Positions 59,073 to 64,000 of a stretch of DNA of 64,000 nucleotides are shown here, in pieces. The notes beneath the pieces are model-generated. The model made no database searches. It had not been told where the DNA came from and saw nothing but the letters and a program-made list of their open reading frames with translations. The translations under genes were made by a program, and so were the position numbers. The DNA is taken from the NCBI GenBank assembly GCA_905182985.1, contig CAJJDN010000147.1, forward strand, positions 186,001 through 250,000, given 5' to 3'. This DNA comes from Paramecium sonneborni. Taxonomy: Eukaryota; Ciliophora; Oligohymenophorea; Peniculida; Parameciidae. Each line of letters starts with the position of its first letter. Position 1 is the first letter of the stretch.

Positions 59073-61949
59073 ATGTTAGAGTATCGTTAAAATAATATAT
59101 AGGTTGTAGTAAGAGTAAAGCCAGAATAAGGTTGTATTTAGGTTGATGAATGTGATTCAACATTTTTATAAATATCAAACAAGTAATATCACTATGATCA
59201 TGTAATACCTCCAAAGGCTTCATAATAGGATGTATTTACATTACTAGGTTAACCATTAATAAATAATGCTTTATAAGGTTATAATGGATGTGTATTTGCT
59301 TATGGTTAAACAGGCAGTGGTAAAACTCATACATTAATTGGTAATAATGATGGATTACTTCCTTAATGTTTATAATATATATTTGCATGTTCAATTGAAG
59401 ATCCTAACACAATAATTAAAGCTTCATATTTAGAAATCTATAATGAATAAATATTTGATTTACTTTCATCTTCTTCAGTTTCTTTATAGATTAGAGAAGA
59501 TCCAAAAAAAGGAATTTATGTAGAAAATTTGATTGCCGCTGTAATTTCAAATTATGACGAGGCCATATCTTTACTAAAAAAAGGAAATTCAAATAGACAT
59601 ATTGCAGCTACTAAAATGAATAATGAAAGTTCAAGAAGTCATGCAGTATTTTTAATTCAATATTCTAATTCAATTTAATAAGATTAATGTGATGTATATA
59701 TCTATTCAAAAATGTATTTTGTTGATTTAGCTGGTTCTGAACGTTAAAAATCTGCTTAAACTGAAGGATAAAGATTAAAAGAAACTTCAGCTATTAATAA
59801 AAGTTTAACTTAACTTGGATTAGTTATTTATGCTATTGTAGAAAGAGAAAAAGGAAATAAATAAATACATGTTCCTTTTAGAGATTCTAAATTAACTACT
59901 CTTTTAAAAGATTCTCTTGGAGGTAATTCTAAAACATTTATGATGGCTGCTGTTAATCCATTACATGAAGAAGAAAGTATTTCTACTTTAAAATTTGCAG
60001 AAAGAGTTAAACAAATTAAAATCAAAGCTCATGTTAATAAAGAATATTCTGGTGAAGAAATTACAAAGCTAAATATTCATATTTAATAACTTAAAGATGA
60101 ATTAATTAAAAAAACTAGAGAATTAGAAAATATTTAACCTAGTGATGCTTTATAAATATAATTACATATGTAATTTGATGAAATCTAAAAATTACTTCAA
60201 TAAATACATTAAAGTGCCACACAAATGGAAATTGAAACTGTTGAAGGACAATTGTAAGAGTATGCTGAAAAAAAAAGTTATATTATTTAAATTTTAAAAT
60301 CTTTAAATTTATCATTTAAAGAAGAAGAAACAACCAATTATTAAACCTTAAATGAAAATATTGAGTATTAGAATTAATTAAAAATACAATTGTTATAATA
60401 AGAAGATGTTATTTATAAATTATAAAAAAAAAAAAAAGAATTAGAATAAAGTATTATCGATCAATAATCAGCTCATAAAACTATTCAAGCTTCAACATAA
60501 AAAGGATTTGAAGATTAAATTAAAATTAAAGATTATCTTTATGATTAAATTAAAGAAGATTTTGATTAATTAGAAATCTCTAAAATGACCTTATAACATC
60601 AATATGATGAATTAAAAGAAGAAATTCAATAATATATTGATAAAATTTAATAAATGTAAATTCAATTAATTCAAAATTAATAAGATTAATCCACTCTTTA
60701 TGAAGAGAAAAATCAAAATATATTCAAACTTGATTAAGATTTATAAAAATAAATTGAATATAATTCTTAATTAAGATTGTAATTAGAATAAATTCATGTT
60801 GAAATCTTTTAAAATAATTAAGTATACTAAGATGAAAGTAATCAATTACATATTTAAATTCAATAATAATAATTAGAAATTAATAGATTATCAGAATGGG
60901 TATAATAATTAGAAGTTGAAAATCTCAACATCAAATCAAATAATGATTTTAAAAGAGAGTATGATTAATTGACTTAATAATATTTTAATTTAAAAACATA
61001 ATATTAGCACTTAGAATAGGAATTAAATTCTCTACAAACTGAGAATTAATATAATTTAAGTGTAATAGAAAATTTAGAAATATCAATAAAATCTTTAGAA
61101 TTATTTGAAGATAATTGGAAATAAGAAAATCAATTATATAAGAACACAATTCTAGATTTGCAAGAAAAACTAAATTAAAAATAAGAAATATTCTTAAACA
61201 TCCAAAAACAATTTAAATTAGAAAATAGTGAAAATATTATTATAGAATTGAATAATAAAACAAATCAGTTTTATAGAAATGAATAGAAATTAAGATAAGA
61301 AATATCATAATTGAAATCAGAACAATAGTTGTAAATTTAAAAAATACAAATAAGAGACTAAACTATTTCAGATTTATAAAATGAATTATAAGATTTACAA
61401 AAAACTCATAGAACAAGTGAAGTATAAAAATAAATTGATTATAATGAGAAAACCTAAGGTCAAAGATAATTGGAGTAAAAGGTTGCTACTTTGAAATTAG
61501 AATATGAAAAAATTTATAAATCTAAGAATGCCTTATTAGTGGAATATACAAAATTAGAGAATAATTCGAAAGAATTTGAATCATTCTTAATTATGTTAGA
61601 GAAGAAACTATAAGAATATGTATCTAATACCTTTAGAAAAAATAGAGTGATGAGTTAAGAATAATAAATTTTATATCTAAAAACAACATAAATTAAACAA
61701 TCCAAATTTGTTGTCATTGAAGCTTTGGTTGATATAGTTATTGTAATTTATTGTAATAAATTTAGTTAGATACAACCGATAGGTAAATTAGAACATTTTC
61801 CTAAATCAGAATTAATTGATAAATATTTTATACTATAATAAATTAATTTTTATCAAAATTAATCTATTTATGTTATATAAAGAATTTTATTATATGTAGA
61901 ACAAAATAAAGAAAATAATTGTTAAAGATGGAGTGACAGCATTATTTGA
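59073..61949 (+). CDS. Kinesin with N-terminal motor and very long coiled coil
   Basis: An intronless 959-codon frame starts [20 protein letters not shown]. Motor residues 1-330 show [13 protein letters not shown] (P-loop), [13 protein letters not shown] (switch I), [16 protein letters not shown] (switch II), [15 protein letters not shown] and [37 protein letters not shown] then enters the neck, followed by about 600 residues of Gln/Glu/Leu-rich coiled coil. N-terminal-motor kinesins walk to microtubule plus ends; the closest look is the KIF15/kinesin-12 or kinesin-7-like group, uncertain. The last ~80 residues have weaker coding character and the stop lies inside an adenosine kinase relic, so the true C terminus may differ. 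Confidence 0.88.
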
Positions 61950-62658
61950 TGAACAACAATATCCAACTGGAAAATGTGCAGTACTCTTATGTAATAAAGA
62001 CAGGTTTCATACTAAATTAAATTAGATTTTTTGTTTCTTTAATAGAAGCATCTGCACATTTAAGTAGAGAATATTTTGATTTACATATAGATGAAATTAA
62101 AACAGCTTTATCCAAGAGCTGAATTAATAAAATATGTTTTTGAAGTTGCATAAGAAAGTAAAGTAAACACTTGCCTTTCTTTGTCTATTGTAAATGCAGC
62201 TAATGATAGATTTAAATAAATTTTATCCATTTTACCTTATGTTGATTATTTATTTGGAAATGAATAAGAAGTAGGAAAATTTGGAAAAACATAGATTGTA
62301 AAGGTGGTTTAGAATAAATAATGAAAAAGATAGCAGCATATAATAAAATTGGTGTTAAAGATAGAGTTGTTGTTTGCACATAAGGTCATAAACCTATTTT
62401 AATAGCTTTAAAAATGATTTTCTAAATGTAAATGTAGAAACTGTAGATTCATCAAAAATTGAAGATACAAATAGTGCTGGAGATTCATATTGTTTAAGGT
62501 ATTGTTAAATTATATTATAATTAATTAGATTTATAGCTTAATTATTAAATGGACCTGATCTAATTAAATGTGTTAAAGATGGAAATTATTCTGCAGCTTA
62601 AACAATTTAACATGAAGGTAGCACTATACCAAATTATCAGTCAGATTTTAAATTTTGA
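61894..62658 (+). pseudogene. Decayed adenosine kinase (3' two thirds only)
   Basis: Pieces align to adenosine kinase from about residue 75 on: YPTGKCAVLLCNKDR (a 22-nt intron follows), SLIEASAHLSREYFDLHIDE, ILPYVDYLFGNEQEVGKFGK, KDRVVVCTQGHKPILIAL, IEDTNSAGDSY and NYSAAQTIQHEGSTIPNYQ. The N-terminal third, with the substrate lid, is absent. Frame slips occur near 62110, 62300 and at an A5 run near 62413. The catalytic motif DTNGAGDAF reads DTNSAGDSY, changing the anion-hole glycine, and GGF just after it is lost. The relic is non-functional as read. It begins inside the tail of the kinesin gene. Confidence 0.8.
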
Positions 62659-62772
62659 TAAGATAATTTATATGAATGAATATTTTATCAAATTATATTA
62701 ATAATATCATTTCTTTGAATTTATTATTTACAAATAAATAATTTAAAAATTTATTATAGTGCTACAAACAAA

Positions 62773-63111
62773 ATGAATTATTATCATCTTATTCTTGAAG
62801 TAATTTTAAGGTAAAACACTACTCTTATCTTAACAAGTGAATATCTACCACATTTTTGAGCTTGTTTATTGAAATAAGGAATTAAAATAGATGATTCATT
62901 TAAGCACTAAAAGCTTTAGTATTATTCTTAAAATATTTAGAAAGAATTATAAATTTCTTTGATTGAAATTCATTAGGGTAAAAGAAAAATTACCTTAGAT
63001 AATTTCTAGATTATTGTTAGATCTATAAACTTTCTAAGAAAATTTACTTACTTATTTAAAAGAGTAAATTAAACATAAAGTGATAATTTTGAAAAATCTA
63101 TCTTTCTTTGA
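62773..63111 (+). CDS. ORF with an internal TGA or unusual intron
   Basis: Starts MNYYHLILEVILRQNTTLIL and after 27 codons meets TGA. In the same frame it continues ACLLKQGIKIDDSFKHQKLQ for 80 more codons to TGA 63109-63111. A 24-nt GTGAA...TGAG segment removes the internal stop. Alternatively it is a pseudogene. No family recognised. Confidence 0.35.
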
Positions 63112-63424
63112 ATTTTAGGTTTATTTAAAGATAAAAAATACTTTAAAAATTAAAAGAATTATTATTAATTACATATTTTTGATTCTAAACAACAATTAAA
63201 ACTAAGATAGTGTTTGTCTCATTAATTTTATTATTTAACATTCAATCACAGTTACAAATTTATTAGCTAATTAGTCTGGGTTTTTTAAAGACCTTGTTGC
63301 TTAAATGATTATAGAAACTAGACATAATTCAGATATATGCTTTGTAAAATCAATATATTCTTTAAACTAAAACAAAGTTAACTATTTGAGTTCATTAAAA
63401 ATGTTATGAAAATAAAAAAAATAT

Positions 63425-64000
63425 TCATTTATTTAAACTTTTAGCTTTCTCTTATTATTCTCTTCTTGGAGATATAAAGTAACTTGTTTTATTAGTTCTT
63501 TTTATTTTTTCTTTAATTTATTCTATATGTCTATTTGCTCTTTCTTCTGCCATTCTGCTTTTAAGTGAAGGTCTTGTATCTATCATTTTATAATATTCTT
63601 CTTTGAAAGACTTTACTAATGCTCCTATTTTTGTAGAATTATTTAATTAAGTATTATCACATACTTTTGCTGTTGTTAACCCACTTTTACTTCTTTTACA
63701 TTTGTTTTCTCCTTTACAAAAGTTCAAACAATTATTTAATAATGAATGTAAATCTCTTCCTAATTGAGTTTATTTATTGAAAGGTTTTAAAAGTATTTTC
63801 TCACAAAAAAGATAATTATTCTAATCTGTATTACCTAGAAGAATTCTATTGATTGCAAATTCAAAACGTTTTTTACAAGATAACCAATCATCATCTACTT
63901 AATTTGTTCCTAAAAGTATTAATGTTTTGACATAATTTTAAACATCACAAGTAGGTTTCATAATAGTAGCAATTTTTTAGTAAATCTATTAAGATTACGC
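63425..64000 (-). CDS. Cys-containing protein, partial (5' end beyond window)
   Basis: An open frame of 192 codons runs from the window edge to TGA 63425-63427. It reads KPTCDVQNYVKTLILLGTNQ, DDDWLSCKKRFEFAINRILL, SLLNNCLNFCKGENKCKRSK and a basic helical end (SRMAEERANRHIEQIKEKIK). Six cysteines in the middle could bind metal or form disulfides. No family recognised. Confidence 0.6.

Noticed and set aside
1..64000. tRNA or rRNA genes, CRISPR arrays, insertion sequences, bacterial promoters
   Set aside because: No T-loop/acceptor pattern, rRNA core, spaced repeats or transposase was recognised, and the DNA is eukaryotic.
1..64000. Micronuclear origin with internal eliminated sequences
   Set aside because: Coding regions are continuous apart from 22-33-nt GT-AG introns, and no TA-bounded insertions were seen in the well-supported genes, so macronuclear DNA is more likely.

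Overview
This window is ciliate macronuclear DNA, most likely from a Paramecium-like oligohymenophorean. Three things seen in the sequence support this. First, TAA and TAG read as glutamine throughout and only TGA ends genes, so standard-code reading frames are useless here. Second, about 45 inferred introns are tiny (22-33 nt, GTA...TAG). When they are removed, nearly every recognised gene has a length divisible by three and no internal TGA. Third, the DNA is very AT-rich, with genes packed on both strands and often less than 50 bp apart. The species call is an inference.

Layout. 1-5.4 kb: end of an unknown gene, a coiled-coil gene, a DMT-type transporter, an ERICH2-like protein, a gene-poor stretch and the first member of an RRKSCHC-xx-CG family. 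5.4-14.3 kb: relics, an ING/PHD protein, a kinesin disturbed by an assembly duplication, an extended-PHD protein, and the first of two HTH paralogs. 14.8-26 kb: a PH-kinase, the second RRKSCHC member, broken relics, and two giant tandem LRR genes only 26 bp apart. 26-36 kb: a CCCH zinc-finger protein, a PMCA-like Ca-ATPase, a cyclin, a Rab GTPase and an AVL9-type DENN protein. 36-42 kb: two mu-like GSTs, a PARP-type zinc finger, the second HTH paralog, an HP1 protein and a MORN protein. 42-47.3 kb: a SPAG17/PF6-like axonemal gene with a second assembly duplication. 47.8-58 kb: an RluA pseudouridine synthase, a KDM4-like JmjC demethylase, an ArfGAP, a Myb and a double HMG-box gene that overlap tail to tail, a coiled-coil protein and a RasGEF-like protein. 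58.5-64 kb: a divergent ubiquitin-like gene, a second kinesin, a decayed adenosine kinase fused onto its 3' end, and a partial Cys-containing gene.

Themes. There is a notable density of chromatin and DNA-binding factors (ING-PHD, ePHD, zf-PARP, HP1, KDM4, HMG, Myb), of cilium/cytoskeleton genes (two kinesins, SPAG17-like, MORN, ERICH2-like) and of membrane-traffic genes (Rab, DENN, ArfGAP). No operon logic is expected in ciliates. The window's most practical caveat is that it has two single-N scaffold joints, each flanked by >1 kb exact direct duplications. They look like unmerged contig ends, not biology. No tRNA, rRNA, CRISPR array, mobile element or telomere repeat was recognised.
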